64,000 nt of DNA, from the NCBI GenBank assembly GCA_016703125.1, contig JADJCR010000002.1, forward strand, positions 62,001 to 126,000, in the 5' to 3' direction. The position numbers and the translations under genes are program-made. This document shows positions 1-8,693 of this stretch, in pieces. The number at the start of each line of letters is the position of its first letter. Position 1 is the stretch's first letter. The notes below the pieces were generated by a model. The model had not been told where the DNA came from, made no database searches, and was given only the letters and a program-made list of their open reading frames with translations. The stretch is from Micrococcales bacterium (GTDB taxonomy: Bacteria > Actinomycetota > Actinomycetes > S36-B12 > UBA10799).

Positions 1-1312
1 TGCCGGGAGCGGTGATCGCGTGTGGTTCATCGACCGCCGGCACCGGCCAGTAGTAGCACGGCAGGTTGCCCCAGGCCAGCGCCGCGCCGAACACGGGAGC
101 CTCCTGGCTCCACTCCTGCGCCTGCTGCTGCGTCTCCTCGGGGTCGAAGCGGTCGGGCCGGTCGATGCAGTTGACCGCGTAGAGCATCTCGTAGGAGTTG
201 TTGGCGTACGTGCCGTTGGGTTTGCGCTCGGTCAGCGTGTCCGACAGCGCTTGCAGCGAGAAGCCGTCGCCGTCGAACGCGCTGTCGAGGGCGTAGAACA
301 ACGCCTGCCAACCGTAGTCCGCGGAGTAGAGACTGCCCACCACACCGTTCATCGCCTGGGCGGCGGTCAGTGGGCGTCCCGCCTCTGCGGGCAGCGGGTT
401 CTGCTCCAGATCGTTGAGCAGGTCCGCGACCTTCTGCACCCCCGCCTGCGGATCGTCACCGAGCGGGCAGTCCTTCTCGTCGGCACACCACTGTGCATAA
501 CGCAGCAAGGCCTTCTCGAAACCGACCGCCTGCCCACGGCTGACTTCGGCGTTGGTGAGCTTCGGGTCGACTGCCCCGTCGAGCACCAACCGCCCCACCC
601 GGCCCGGGAACAACTCGGCGTAGGTCGCGCCGATGTAGGTCCCGTACGACTTGCCCAAGTAGGTGAGCCGCTCATCGCCGAGCGCCGCGCGCAGGATGTC
701 CATGTCGCGGGCGACGTAGGGCGTGCCGACGTTGGGCGTCATCTCCGGGGAGTTGCGCTCGCAGCGCGGCCCGAAGCGCTTCGACACGGCCACGGTCGCG
801 GCCACGTCCTCATCGGTCTCGGGGTTCGGGTCGACATTGAGGAACCGGTCGAGTTGCCGATCGGTCAGGCACTCCACCGGCGTGCTGTCGCTCACGCCGC
901 GGGGGTCGAAACCGACGATGTCGTAGCGGTCGAGCAGGTCCTCACTCACAACCGCTCGGGCGGCCCGAGCGTACTCGATGCCCGACCCGCCGGGACCCCC
1001 GGGATTCACGACCAGCGACCCGATGCGGTCCTCCGGGTCGGATGCCGGCAGTCGCACCACCTTGACCTCGATGGTGTCCCCGGCCGGGTCGTCGTAGGCC
1101 AGCGGCACGGTCAGCGTGGCGCATTCGAACCGTCCGCCGCAGCCGCTCCAGGCCAGGCTCTGCCCGTAGAAATCTGCTAGCGCCGGCTCCTCCGGGGACG
1201 GTTGGACGGTTGCCGTCGGGGAGGCGGTGGGCTCATCGCCGCCGCCGAAGAAGGTGCACCCGGACAGCGCGACGAGCGCGGCAGCACCGACGGCGAGCAG
1301 GCGTGGATTCAC
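1..1312 (-). CDS. Secreted lipoprotein alpha/beta hydrolase, TAP-like (peptidase S33 type), 3' end outside window
   Basis: The protein opens with a GTG at 1312 and a lipoprotein signal: a short hydrophobic stretch ending in the lipobox LSGC (Cys about residue 19), then a Ser/Thr/Pro-rich linker. It continues with VVNPGGPGGSG (oxyanion region), a GFDPRGVS strand-turn and the nucleophile elbow GKSYG near plus position 655. The C-terminal part keeps a YAVNCID-type segment typical of tripeptidyl-aminopeptidase-like hydrolases of Streptomyces and mycobacteria (SlpD/SlpE, CaeA-like). It is presumably anchored outside the membrane and cleaves peptides or esters; the substrate is unknown. The reading frame runs off the left edge. 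It is divergent from the patatin gene with about 40 bp between the two starts. Confidence 0.9.
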   Translation of the reverse strand, partial: MNPRLLAVGAAALVALSGCTFFGGGDEPTASPTATVQPSPEEPALADFYGQSLAWSGCGGRFECATLTVPLAYDDPAGDTIEVKVVRLPASDPEDRIGSLVVNPGGPGGSGIEYARAARAVVSEDLLDRYDIVGFDPRGVSDSTPVECLTDRQLDRFLNVDPNPETDEDVAATVAVSKRFGPRCERNSPEMTPNVGTPYVARDMDILRAALGDERLTYLGKSYGTYIGATYAELFPGRVGRLVLDGAVDPKLTNAEVSRGQAVGFEKALLRYAQWCADEKDCPLGDDPQAGVQKVADLLNDLEQNPLPAEAGRPLTAAQAMNGVVGSLYSADYGWQALFYALDSAFDGDGFSLQALSDTLTERKPNGTYANNSYEMLYAVNCIDRPDRFDPEETQQQAQEWSQEAPVFGAALAWGNLPCYYWPVPAVDEPHAITAPG

Positions 1313-1353
1313 CCCTCGACTGTAGCCACCACCACGACGAGCGGAGCCGGGGT

Positions 1354-2262
1354 GTGGACAATGAGCCTGTGGCCCGCCTGAGGATCGCCGACTCCTTGCC
1401 CCGCCCGATCGCATACGTGCTTGGCGGCGGCGCATCGTTCGGCGCGGTGCAGGTCGGCCACCTGCGGGCCTTGGCGGAGACCGACATCACCCCGGACTTC
1501 GTCGTGGGGACCTCGGTCGGATCGCTGAACGGCGCCGTGCTCGCCGAGCACCCGGCCACCGCACACGAACGGCTGGCGGACCTGTGGAGCGGCATGACCC
1601 GGGCCGTGGTCTTCGGCAAGATGCTCGGCACGGCCCTGAACCTCGCCAAGGGCAAAGCGTCAGCAGTCCCCAGCACCGGACTTCGGGCGGTGATCGAGAA
1701 CGCCGTGGGGGCGCGGACCTTCGAGGAACTGACCCTCCCCCACACCGCCGTCACCACGGATTTCGACACCGGCGAACCCGTGCCGCTGAACTCCGGGGAC
1801 CTCGTCTCGGCGCTGCTGGCCAGTGCGGCAATCCCGCTGGTATTCCCCCCGGTGCAGCGCGGCGATCGCAAACTCGTGGACGGCGGCATCGTGGCCAACG
1901 TTCCCATCGGAATCGCGGCCGCCCAGGGCGCCGCGACCATCGTGGTGCTCGACTGCGGCTTCACGGTCATGGCGCCGCAGCAGGAGGAGACGGCCACCGG
2001 ACGGCTGCTGCGCACCGCCGCGATCATGGCCGCCCAGCAAGTACGCCGGGATCTGCGCACCGTGGACGACCGGGTGGTGCTGTACCTGCCCGGGCCGTGG
2101 CCGATGCGCGGGCGCCCCGACGACTTCCGCCGCGGCGCCGACAACGCAGCAACCACCTACGACCTCACGATGGCCTGGCTGCACGGGTTGAACGTGGTCG
2201 GCAGCGGGAGGTACGGTTCAGCGCCGTCGGACATGCTGATCAGGGCGAAGGTCGCGCCGTAG
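1354..2262 (+). CDS. Patatin-like phospholipase (RssA-type)
   Basis: A protein of about 302 residues with the complete patatin signature: glycine-rich oxyanion motif GGGASFGAVQ near the N-terminus, nucleophile elbow GTSVGS (Ser of G-X-S-X-G) and the catalytic Asp in DGGIVANVP. The family hydrolyses acyl esters of phospholipids through a Ser-Asp dyad. No signal peptide is visible, so it is probably cytosolic or peripheral. The frame is open from 1210, but the upstream residues are Arg-rich and overlap the divergent gene. I therefore chose GTG 1354; GTG 1369 is an alternative. It converges on the AAR-like gene across a 206-bp gap that carries a dispersed repeat copy. Confidence 0.85.
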   Translation: MDNEPVARLRIADSLPRPIAYVLGGGASFGAVQVGHLRALAETDITPDFVVGTSVGSLNGAVLAEHPATAHERLADLWSGMTRAVVFGKMLGTALNLAKGKASAVPSTGLRAVIENAVGARTFEELTLPHTAVTTDFDTGEPVPLNSGDLVSALLASAAIPLVFPPVQRGDRKLVDGGIVANVPIGIAAAQGAATIVVLDCGFTVMAPQQEETATGRLLRTAAIMAAQQVRRDLRTVDDRVVLYLPGPWPMRGRPDDFRRGADNAATTYDLTMAWLHGLNVVGSGRYGSAPSDMLIRAKVAP

Positions 2263-2285
2263 CGGGCCGGAGCGTGGCTCCAGTT

Positions 2286-2342
2286 CAACCCGGGAGAGAT
2301 CGGGACAGCCGGGAGAGATCCAACCGGTCCTTATCGCTCCCC
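2286..2342 (+). repeat. Copy of a dispersed intergenic repeat (same family as 29727-30040)
   Basis: The 57 bp starting CAACCCGGGAGAGATC match the first half of the 119-bp unit at 29727, with about 8-9 differences, including the doubled GGGAGAGA element and the ATCGCTCCC end. It lies in the gap between the convergent patatin and AAR-like genes. The remainder of the gap (2343-2468) contains further inverted pieces (for instance the reverse complement of GGTTGGATCGCTC) and no gene. A bidirectional terminator role is possible but not shown. Confidence 0.7.
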
Positions 2343-2468
2343 GATGGAGGCAACTCTCCCACCTGCAAGAACCGCGGCCACCAGAGCGATCCAACCCCCA
2401 GCCACACCCGGGGGCGATCCGGCACCAGAGGACTCTCCCGCCCTGCGCTGACCGACCGGCCGCGAGCC

Positions 2469-4547
2469 TCAGGCCTCCGACATCTCCGCACGCTTGGCCA
2501 GCGCCAACTCCCGCACCCGAGCCAGATCCTCATCGGTGTAGACGCCGTTGACGCCGCTGATCGTCGCGAGCTTCATGCCGTGCTTGAGGCCCAACTTGTA
2601 GATCTCCTTGACCTTCGCCCACTCGATGTTGCGGCCGATGGTGAAGGTCTCGTACCTGCCCTCAAGGGCCAGCACGATGGTCTCCGCCAGGCACGCGTAG
2701 GCGACGCCGGGCGGCAGGCCGATGTTGCCCATGTGGACATCGCCGGGCAGATGGATCTCGCCGGACTCCACCACCAGCACGTCGGGCCGCTTGGCGACGT
2801 CCTCGGCGGACAGGTCCAGCGGCCTGGCGACGTCGGTGATCACCGCGCCGGGCTTGACCTGCATGATGTCCAGCACCCGCTTGCCCGCCCCGGAGGTGGC
2901 GGTCACGATGGCGTCCATGTCGGGCAGGGCCTCATCGGGGGTGGCAGCGACGTAGATCTTCGCCCGCGGATTCTCACTCTCGATGTCGGCCTTGAGTGCG
3001 AGCAACTTGGCCGCCTCCGGGCTGACCATCCACAACTCGTCGCACGCCATGGCCAGCAGCCGCGCGCACACCGAGCCGATGGCGCCCGTGGCCCCGACGA
3101 CCATGGCCTTGCCCAGCAGCCGGCCCTGCTCGTCGACGTCGGAGATCCCGAGCCGTCGCAGCGCGTCGTGCAGAGCCCACAGCGCACCTGAGGCGCTGTA
3201 ACTGTTGCCCGTGGTGATCGGCAACGGGGCGCGCTTGGCGACCGTGACCCCCGCGTCCCCCACGACCTTCGTGAACGCGCCGAGGCCCATGATCTGGGCG
3301 CCGAGCTTCTTGGCCATGTCGGCGGCCTGCAACAGCCGCTTGTAGGTGAACTCGGGGTCATGGGCGAGCAGTTGCTTCGGGGTACCGCCCACCGTGATGA
3401 GCCAACCCTCCGCCTCGGCCCCGGTCGGGGACTTGACCCCGCTGATGTGGCTGTAGGTGAACGGTGGGGCATACGCGATCGCCTTCTCCACACCGTCCAT
3501 GACCACCTGCGGCGAGATCTTGGCCATCGTGTTCAGCGGCTCGACGTTGCGCAGGTACTGCTGCGACAGCGGGTGGATGACGAACGCGAAACGGCTCTTG
3601 CGCTTGAACCCGCCCGGGTACAGCGAGCGCGGCTCCAGTCCGGCCGAGGTGATCATGTCGAGCAGGTCGTCATCGGTCAGGCGCGCCTCCTCGGCGCCGG
3701 TGACCGCGAGCATGAGGGCTTCGAGGACCGCGGCGTTGACCGTGACGCCTTCGAACGGCTGGGGGGTGTCGTCGAGGACGAGGTCGACACCCAGGCGGTG
3801 CAACTCGTCGAGGCGCTCGTCGGAGACCGCCGAGGTGATGAGGGTCTTGCCGGCCAGTTCCTCCAGGCCGAACATCATCAACTCGTCGTACGTGGCGACC
3901 AGGACGTCGGCATCACGCACGGCCCTGCGCAGCAGGGACTGGTTGAAGCGGCGGCCCGGCGCGGTGATCGGCGTGCTGACCTGGTCCGGCACCCGGTCGA
4001 GGAACCACGTGCTCACCCCGAGGAACCGGTCAAGGGCGTTGAACGAGTCCAGCATCGACGGCAGGCCCATCTGCAGCACCGCGTCGGCGAATCGGATGTT
4101 GTCGGTGAACTCGGAGAGCACGCGTGCGGTCCGGCGGTGGTGGGAGCCGCCGAGCACAACCGTGCGGGCATTGCTGAACAGTCCGGGCTGGTCGGCCTGC
4201 ACCTTACGGACCGTCCACTCCTGCAGGACGTCGCGCAGACGGTGGCCGTTCGTCGTGGGGACCTCACCGGTGGCGGACTCCAGACGACGCAGCGCCGCCT
4301 TCTCATCGCCGGACAGGATCCCGACCGTGCGCGCGTCCCGCGCACCGGTGATGGCGAACACCGTTGTGCCCGGCATCCACTCCTTGATCATCTGCTCGGC
4401 ACGGTCGACATCCCCGTCGGCCCCGAGGCGCAGAATGCGGAAATCGTTCTCCAGGAAGGTCACCGCGGTGTCGTAGTTTCGATCGGAGTCGGCCAGACTC
4501 ACGTCGACCACTGCGGGCAGTTCCACTGCCTTCTTCTTGCGCGCCAC
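2469..4547 (-). CDS. Acyl-ACP-reductase (AAR)-like dehydrogenase with long N-terminal extension
   Basis: This is a 692-residue protein. Its C-terminal ~350 residues resemble cyanobacterial long-chain acyl-ACP reductase: VIHPLSQQYL near 325, an ALGAFTK segment, TTGNSYSA, the nucleotide-binding loop VVGATGAIGS at about 483, and AYACLAE with Cys about 619, aligning with the thioester-forming Cys of AAR. The segment LEGRYETFTIGRN follows, as in AAR. Residues 1-300 form an extension I cannot assign; it has Rossmann-like patches (TVFAITGARDA, ARTVVLGGSHHR). Known AAR reduces fatty acyl-ACP to aldehyde with NADPH; the same chemistry here is an inference. No aldehyde-deformylating oxygenase is visible in the window. 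The C-terminus meets the convergent patatin gene. A thioester-reductase gene lies at 14612. Confidence 0.7.
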   Translation of the reverse strand: MARKKKAVELPAVVDVSLADSDRNYDTAVTFLENDFRILRLGADGDVDRAEQMIKEWMPGTTVFAITGARDARTVGILSGDEKAALRRLESATGEVPTTNGHRLRDVLQEWTVRKVQADQPGLFSNARTVVLGGSHHRRTARVLSEFTDNIRFADAVLQMGLPSMLDSFNALDRFLGVSTWFLDRVPDQVSTPITAPGRRFNQSLLRRAVRDADVLVATYDELMMFGLEELAGKTLITSAVSDERLDELHRLGVDLVLDDTPQPFEGVTVNAAVLEALMLAVTGAEEARLTDDDLLDMITSAGLEPRSLYPGGFKRKSRFAFVIHPLSQQYLRNVEPLNTMAKISPQVVMDGVEKAIAYAPPFTYSHISGVKSPTGAEAEGWLITVGGTPKQLLAHDPEFTYKRLLQAADMAKKLGAQIMGLGAFTKVVGDAGVTVAKRAPLPITTGNSYSASGALWALHDALRRLGISDVDEQGRLLGKAMVVGATGAIGSVCARLLAMACDELWMVSPEAAKLLALKADIESENPRAKIYVAATPDEALPDMDAIVTATSGAGKRVLDIMQVKPGAVITDVARPLDLSAEDVAKRPDVLVVESGEIHLPGDVHMGNIGLPPGVAYACLAETIVLALEGRYETFTIGRNIEWAKVKEIYKLGLKHGMKLATISGVNGVYTDEDLARVRELALAKRAEMSEA

Positions 4548-4562
4548 GGGCTCCTACTTTCG

Positions 4563-5399
4563 TCAGTAATTCGGGTCGAACAAGCCGGCCGCTGTGCGCA
4601 GGCCCGAGGTGTAGGCCTGCACGTCCAGAACCGCCGGACCCACGATCTGTGTCACAGACTGCTGCAGATCGGGGGCGGCGATCAACTCGGCGGCGGCCGC
4701 CACCAAGCCTTCGTACGCTTCAACGCCCGCACGCAGCCGCGCGGCGACCTCGATGCTCGCGTGGTGGGCTACGGTGGCGGCTTGGGTGCCCGGCATCTGC
4801 TGGGTCGTCCGGTACAGCGTGCCGAGGCGTTCGACCAGGGATCGCAGAGCTGGGTCGACCTCGGCCAGGGCCCTGCGGAGCTGCTGCCCGGCGTCGGGGT
4901 GCATCTGGTCGACCAGGGGCAGCAGATCGTCCCAGCGGTGTGCCGCCCGCGACCAGCGCGCGACCTCCGCGGAACCCGGGGTCCCGGCCGGCAGCGGCTC
5001 GACGGGCAGGGCGGGGAGTTCCGGCATGGCCGGGGCCTGCAGGTGCTCCCGCTTCTCCTTGGTCAGGTAGGCGAACATCCCGGAGAACCCGGCGACGGTG
5101 AACCACAGCAGGGAGGGCTGCGGGGTGACGGCGCCCACGACCCCCATGGTCGAGGCGCCGGCGGCACCGGCGGTCCACATGACCTGCCGGCTCTTCATCC
5201 GTTGCAGACGCCGCTCGTGCCCGGCAACACGGGTCTGATGCCCGGCGATGATCGCCTGCCGCTGCTGCATGACGAGCTCGCGGTCGGTCGGACGCCCGGG
5301 CTTACTCGCCCGGTACTGCTGGTAGCGCTCGAGACTGGCGGAGAGACCGCTTTCGAGCACCTTCAGCGAGGGTTCGTTCTGCTTGCTTCCCTTGGCCAT
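4563..5399 (-). CDS. Conserved hypothetical membrane protein
   Basis: A 278-residue protein starting at ATG 5399 (MAKGSK). It has a charged, helical N-terminal ~80 residues with coiled-coil character, then two close hydrophobic segments (about residues 83-105 and 108-125) separated by a proline-rich turn. A Pro/Ala linker and an Ala-rich helical C-terminal domain follow. No catalytic motif is recognised. The start lies inside the end of the upstream SMP-30-like gene (37-bp overlap), so the two are probably cotranscribed. The frame stays open upstream to 5777, but that part is the antisense-like shadow of the neighbour and was excluded. Confidence 0.7.
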   Translation of the reverse strand: MAKGSKQNEPSLKVLESGLSASLERYQQYRASKPGRPTDRELVMQQRQAIIAGHQTRVAGHERRLQRMKSRQVMWTAGAAGASTMGVVGAVTPQPSLLWFTVAGFSGMFAYLTKEKREHLQAPAMPELPALPVEPLPAGTPGSAEVARWSRAAHRWDDLLPLVDQMHPDAGQQLRRALAEVDPALRSLVERLGTLYRTTQQMPGTQAATVAHHASIEVAARLRAGVEAYEGLVAAAAELIAAPDLQQSVTQIVGPAVLDVQAYTSGLRTAAGLFDPNY

Positions 5400-6457
5400 G
5401 TGTCTACGGTACGTGACGTCGGGGTGAACGCGCCAAGTCGTCGCGGGATCTGGGGCTCGGGCAGTTGGTTGGGGCGCGGCGCGGTGAACGTCAACCAACG
5501 CGCCTGGCCGCCGAACCAGGCCAGCGCGGTGGTGTTCAGACTCCCCATGGCCACCTTGCCGTCGCGGGCGCGCACCCCGGTGCACATGTAGAACTGCTCG
5601 TGCTCGCCGAAGAACTCGTAGACCACGCGGCCGTCGGTGTCGTAGGCCCGCACCCAGACCAGCTTGTCCGGCTTCGGGTGCAGGGCCTCGGGCAGCGCCC
5701 AGATCACCTTGCGCAGCCAGGGCCTGCCCGCGGTCTTGTCCAGCGCAGGCTTGCGGGCGCTGGCCATCGTCACCCACACCAGCCCGTCATCGCCCGCGGC
5801 GATGTTGTCCGGGAAGGCGGGCAGGTTCGTGATCCACGGCTCGTGCCGGCCGCTGTCGAGCCACACCCGGTCCACGCAGTACGCCCCGGTCTGGGCCACC
5901 GCCACGAACTCGCTCGACAGCGCCACGCCGTTGGCGAACTGCAGGCCGTCGGCCAGGACGTCCACGGTCCCGTCGGGCGTGCGGCGCAGCAGCCGGCCGG
6001 TGCCTGAGTGCTCGATGATGTCCGCGGTCCAGTGCTCGAGGTCGAATCGTTGGCTGGAGTCGGTGAAGTAGATCGTGCCGTCGCCGGCGACCGCGGCGTT
6101 GTTGCACACCCGCAAGCCGTGCTCACCCTTGGCGACCAGCGTGGTGAGGACACCGGCGTTGAGCAGGAGCAGGCCCTTCTCGGCGTCGCAGACGAGCAGG
6201 CCGTCGGGGTGCGCTTCGATGCCAAGCGGCCGGCCACCGGTGTCGGCGAGCACCTCGATCCGCCAGCCGTCGAGGCTCACCGAGATGATCCGGCCGTCCT
6301 CCAGCCCGGTGACGATCGCGTCCCCGACGAACAGCGCGTCCTCGGGGCCGACGCCGGGCACCGGAAGGATGTGCAAAGCGGGCAGGTTGGTGGCTGGCGG
6401 CTTGCTCGCCGCACCGGCTGGCTGCCACGTGGTGGGGGCGATGGCGGGTTTGCTCAT
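5363..6457 (-). CDS. SMP-30/strictosidine-synthase-like beta-propeller protein
   Basis: A 364-residue protein with repeating beta-propeller blades: DGRIISVSLDG, EAHPDGLLVCD, GDGTIYFTDSSQRF and ANGVALS. These match the strictosidine-synthase/gluconolactonase (SGL) superfamily: the YFTDSS and FANGVAL patterns are typical of plant and bacterial strictosidine-synthase-like proteins. The family hydrolyses lactones or esters; no alkaloid chemistry is implied. There is no signal peptide. It is upstream of, and overlaps, the membrane protein at 4563. The 83-bp gap to holB (6458-6540) shows no feature. Confidence 0.8.
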   Translation of the reverse strand: MSKPAIAPTTWQPAGAASKPPATNLPALHILPVPGVGPEDALFVGDAIVTGLEDGRIISVSLDGWRIEVLADTGGRPLGIEAHPDGLLVCDAEKGLLLLNAGVLTTLVAKGEHGLRVCNNAAVAGDGTIYFTDSSQRFDLEHWTADIIEHSGTGRLLRRTPDGTVDVLADGLQFANGVALSSEFVAVAQTGAYCVDRVWLDSGRHEPWITNLPAFPDNIAAGDDGLVWVTMASARKPALDKTAGRPWLRKVIWALPEALHPKPDKLVWVRAYDTDGRVVYEFFGEHEQFYMCTGVRARDGKVAMGSLNTTALAWFGGQARWLTFTAPRPNQLPEPQIPRRLGAFTPTSRTVDTWPREASRTNPR

Positions 6458-6540
6458 GGAGTCATTGTGCGGTGCGCCGGGGCACTCCGGTGACGTTCGG
6501 CATATCTCGTTGCGCGTCAGGTGCCACCACGGTCGGAGGC

Positions 6541-7707
6541 TCAGCGGCCCGCCAGCCGCGGCGCCCGGAGTTTCACCACCATCGCCTCCATGGCCAGTTG
6601 CGGCGCGACGTTCATGGCCAGCGCCTGCCGGGCGTCGCGAATGGCGGTGAACCGCAGGAGGGTGTCGCTGGTCGAACTCTCATCGGCCATCCTCGCCAGG
6701 TCCGCGCGCATCTCCTCGTTGACCAACTCGACGGGCGCCTCCTCCTGCAACGCGAGCACGTCGCGGAACCACGCCAGCAGGTCGACGAGCACACGGTCGA
6801 GTTCGTCGCGCACGCTGCGATTGCGCCGGGCGGCCTGACGGTCCTCGAGGTCCTTCAGCGCGGCTTTGGTCACGCGCTTGATCCCCTTGCCCTCCGCGCC
6901 GGAGCCCAGCGCGAGCATCATGTCGGCGCGTTCGGTCTCCTCGCGGTCGGCCAGCAGCGCCTCGGCGTCTGCCTTCGCGGCTTCGACGATGTTGCCCGCC
7001 GCGGCCATGCAGCTTGCGAGGTCGGACAAGTCGCGCATCATCACGAGCACGTCGTGGCGCCGGTTGCGGACCGACTCGATGGTGGCCAGCGCCCGCGCCC
7101 GGCCGATGTGGCCCATGGAAGCGCGGGCGGCGAACGCGGCGGTTCCGGCGTCGACCCCCTGCCGCTCGAGGAACGCCGCGACGGCGCGCGTCGCGGGTGT
7201 CCGCAGACCGATCACCTGACAGCGGGACCGGACCGTCGGCAGGAGGTCCTCCACCGAGGGCGCGCACAGCAGCCAGACCGTGCGACTGGCTGGTTCCTCG
7301 ATGCTCTTGAGCAGCACGTTGTTAGCCGACTCGGTGAGGCGGTCTGCGTCCTCCAGGACGATCACGTGCCAGCGGGCGCGGGTCGGGGCCATGTCAGCGC
7401 GGCCGACGAGTGCGCGGGCCTCCTCGGTCTTGTAGGACAGGCCCTCTGGGCGGACCACACGGACGTCCGGGTGGTTGCCGGCCAGGACGGCCCGGCAGTC
7501 CTGGCACACCCCGCACCCCCCCTGCGGGCACACCAGTGCGGCACCGAAGGCGATGGCGGCATTGGACCGGCCCGAGCCCGGCGGCCCGATGAACAGCCAG
7601 GCGTGGGTCATCGTGGGACCCGCCGGTTCGACCGCGGCGTCCTGGGCGGCCACCTGAAGCACCTCGACCACATGGTCCTGCCCGACCAGGGTCTCGAACA
7701 CGCTCAT
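6541..7707 (-). CDS. holB: DNA polymerase III subunit delta'
   Basis: A clamp-loader subunit of 388 residues beginning MSVFETLVGQ at ATG 7707. It has the degenerate P-loop GPPGSGRS (Arg in place of the usual Lys, as in delta' subunits that do not hydrolyse ATP). A zinc module CPQGGCGVCQDC follows, then the SRC motif in TVRSRCQVI. With gamma/tau and delta it loads the beta clamp. The ATG overlaps the tmk stop by 4 nt (ATGA), so the order is tmk-holB in one transcript, as in many actinobacteria. Residues in the same frame upstream of 7707 lie inside tmk and were left out. Confidence 0.95.
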   Translation of the reverse strand: MSVFETLVGQDHVVEVLQVAAQDAAVEPAGPTMTHAWLFIGPPGSGRSNAAIAFGAALVCPQGGCGVCQDCRAVLAGNHPDVRVVRPEGLSYKTEEARALVGRADMAPTRARWHVIVLEDADRLTESANNVLLKSIEEPASRTVWLLCAPSVEDLLPTVRSRCQVIGLRTPATRAVAAFLERQGVDAGTAAFAARASMGHIGRARALATIESVRNRRHDVLVMMRDLSDLASCMAAAGNIVEAAKADAEALLADREETERADMMLALGSGAEGKGIKRVTKAALKDLEDRQAARRNRSVRDELDRVLVDLLAWFRDVLALQEEAPVELVNEEMRADLARMADESSTSDTLLRFTAIRDARQALAMNVAPQLAMEAMVVKLRAPRLAGR

Positions 7708-8309
7708 CGGAACTCCTCGGGCAGCGAGGCCCACACCCGGTCCGCGACGTCCTCCACCGACCCGGAGGCGTCGATGACCGAGTAGCGGTGCCCCTCGCGG
7801 GCGGCGAGGTCGAGCAGGCCGCGGCGGACCCGGGCCTGGAACAACTCCCCCTCGTTCTCCATGCGGTCCACCTCACCGTCGCGCTGCTGGGACGTCCCCA
7901 CCGGCAGGTCCAGCATGATGGTCAGGTCCGGGATGAGGCCGTCAGTCGCCCACAGGTTCACACGCTCCACCTCGTCGATCCCCAAGCCGCGCGCCACACC
8001 CTGGTAGGCCAGCGAGGAGTCCACGAACCGGTCGGAAAGCACGACGGCCCCGCGTTCCAGCGCAGGGCGGATCGTCCGCTCCACGTGGTCTGCGCGGGCA
8101 GCGGCGAACAACAGCGCTTCGCAGCGTGCCGACATGTCGACATCATCGGCGAGCAGGAGCACCCGGATCGCCTCGGCCACGGGGGTTCCGCCCGGTTCGC
8201 GCGTGACAACCACTTCGTGGTGCTCACCGAGCCGTTCGGCCAGCAGGCGCAGTTGGGTCGTCTTGCCTGACCGGTCCACACCCTCGAACGCGACGAACAA
8301 ACCCCTCAC
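7704..8309 (-). CDS. tmk: Thymidylate kinase
   Basis: A 201-residue enzyme phosphorylating dTMP to dTDP. The P-loop is FEGVDRSGKTTQ, the DR(F/Y) motif is DRFVDSSLAYQG and the TREPGG substrate motif is present. I chose GTG 8309 because GAGAGGG sits about 9 nt upstream and the length fits the family; GTG 8318 is the alternative. The frame stays open to 8441, but that part crosses the hairpin element upstream and is not credible. It is translationally coupled to holB. Confidence 0.93.
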   Translation of the reverse strand: MRGLFVAFEGVDRSGKTTQLRLLAERLGEHHEVVVTREPGGTPVAEAIRVLLLADDVDMSARCEALLFAAARADHVERTIRPALERGAVVLSDRFVDSSLAYQGVARGLGIDEVERVNLWATDGLIPDLTIMLDLPVGTSQQRDGEVDRMENEGELFQARVRRGLLDLAAREGHRYSVIDASGSVEDVADRVWASLPEEFR

Positions 8310-8385
8310 ATGGGTCACCCTCTCACGCTGCCCCGAGCAGGCGGTCGCGTCGGTACGCCGCGTCCCGTTGGAGAGCGCCCACGAG

Positions 8386-8415
8386 GTTGGAGAACCCACA
8401 CGTTGGTTCTCCAAC
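8386..8415. repeat. Perfect 11-bp inverted repeat (hairpin) upstream of tmk
   Basis: GTTGGAGAACC (8386-8396) and its exact complement GGTTCTCCAAC (8405-8415) are separated by 8 nt. Further GTTGGAG/CTCCAAC pieces flank it (about 8368 and 8429), giving a nested structure. It lies in the 384-bp gap (8310-8693) between topA and tmk, both on the minus strand. The gap holds no credible gene. The element could be the topA-side end of a transcript or a leader structure for tmk. Confidence 0.75.
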
Positions 8416-8480
8416 GCGGTGAACAGCCTCCAACGACCCACGCCACAACTGGGCGCGACAGGCGGGATTCAGGCCGCTTT

Positions 8481-8578
8481 CGCCCACTTGTGGGCCGGAA
8501 TAATCCCGAATGCCCGGTATACACCCGTCGATCGGGACCACAAGTGGGCGACCAGGGGGCGGGTTCGCCCACTTGTGG
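8481..8578. repeat. Three copies of the 13-mer CGCCCACTTGTGG in alternating orientation
   Basis: Copies are at 8481-8493 (+), 8538-8550 (reverse complement) and 8566-8578 (+), all exact. Opposite-facing copies can pair to form long hairpins. They occupy most of the topA side of the 384-bp gap between topA and tmk. No T-tract follows, so a classical terminator is not evident; a protein-binding cluster or REP-like element is equally possible. Confidence 0.75.
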
Positions 8579-8693
8579 CGAGCAGGGAGCGGCGAACTAC
8601 CCCACCAGCCCGTTCGGCGACGCCAAGGACCGGGACATCATCAAGGCCCTGTAGCACGTCTCGCGTCGGTCGCTGGGCGTGACGGCGGTCGGG

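Noticed and set aside
3360..5591. A 743-codon plus-strand frame opposite the AAR-like and membrane protein genes
   Set aside because: It spans two well supported minus-strand genes, is extremely Arg/Gly/His-rich and shows no recognisable motif.
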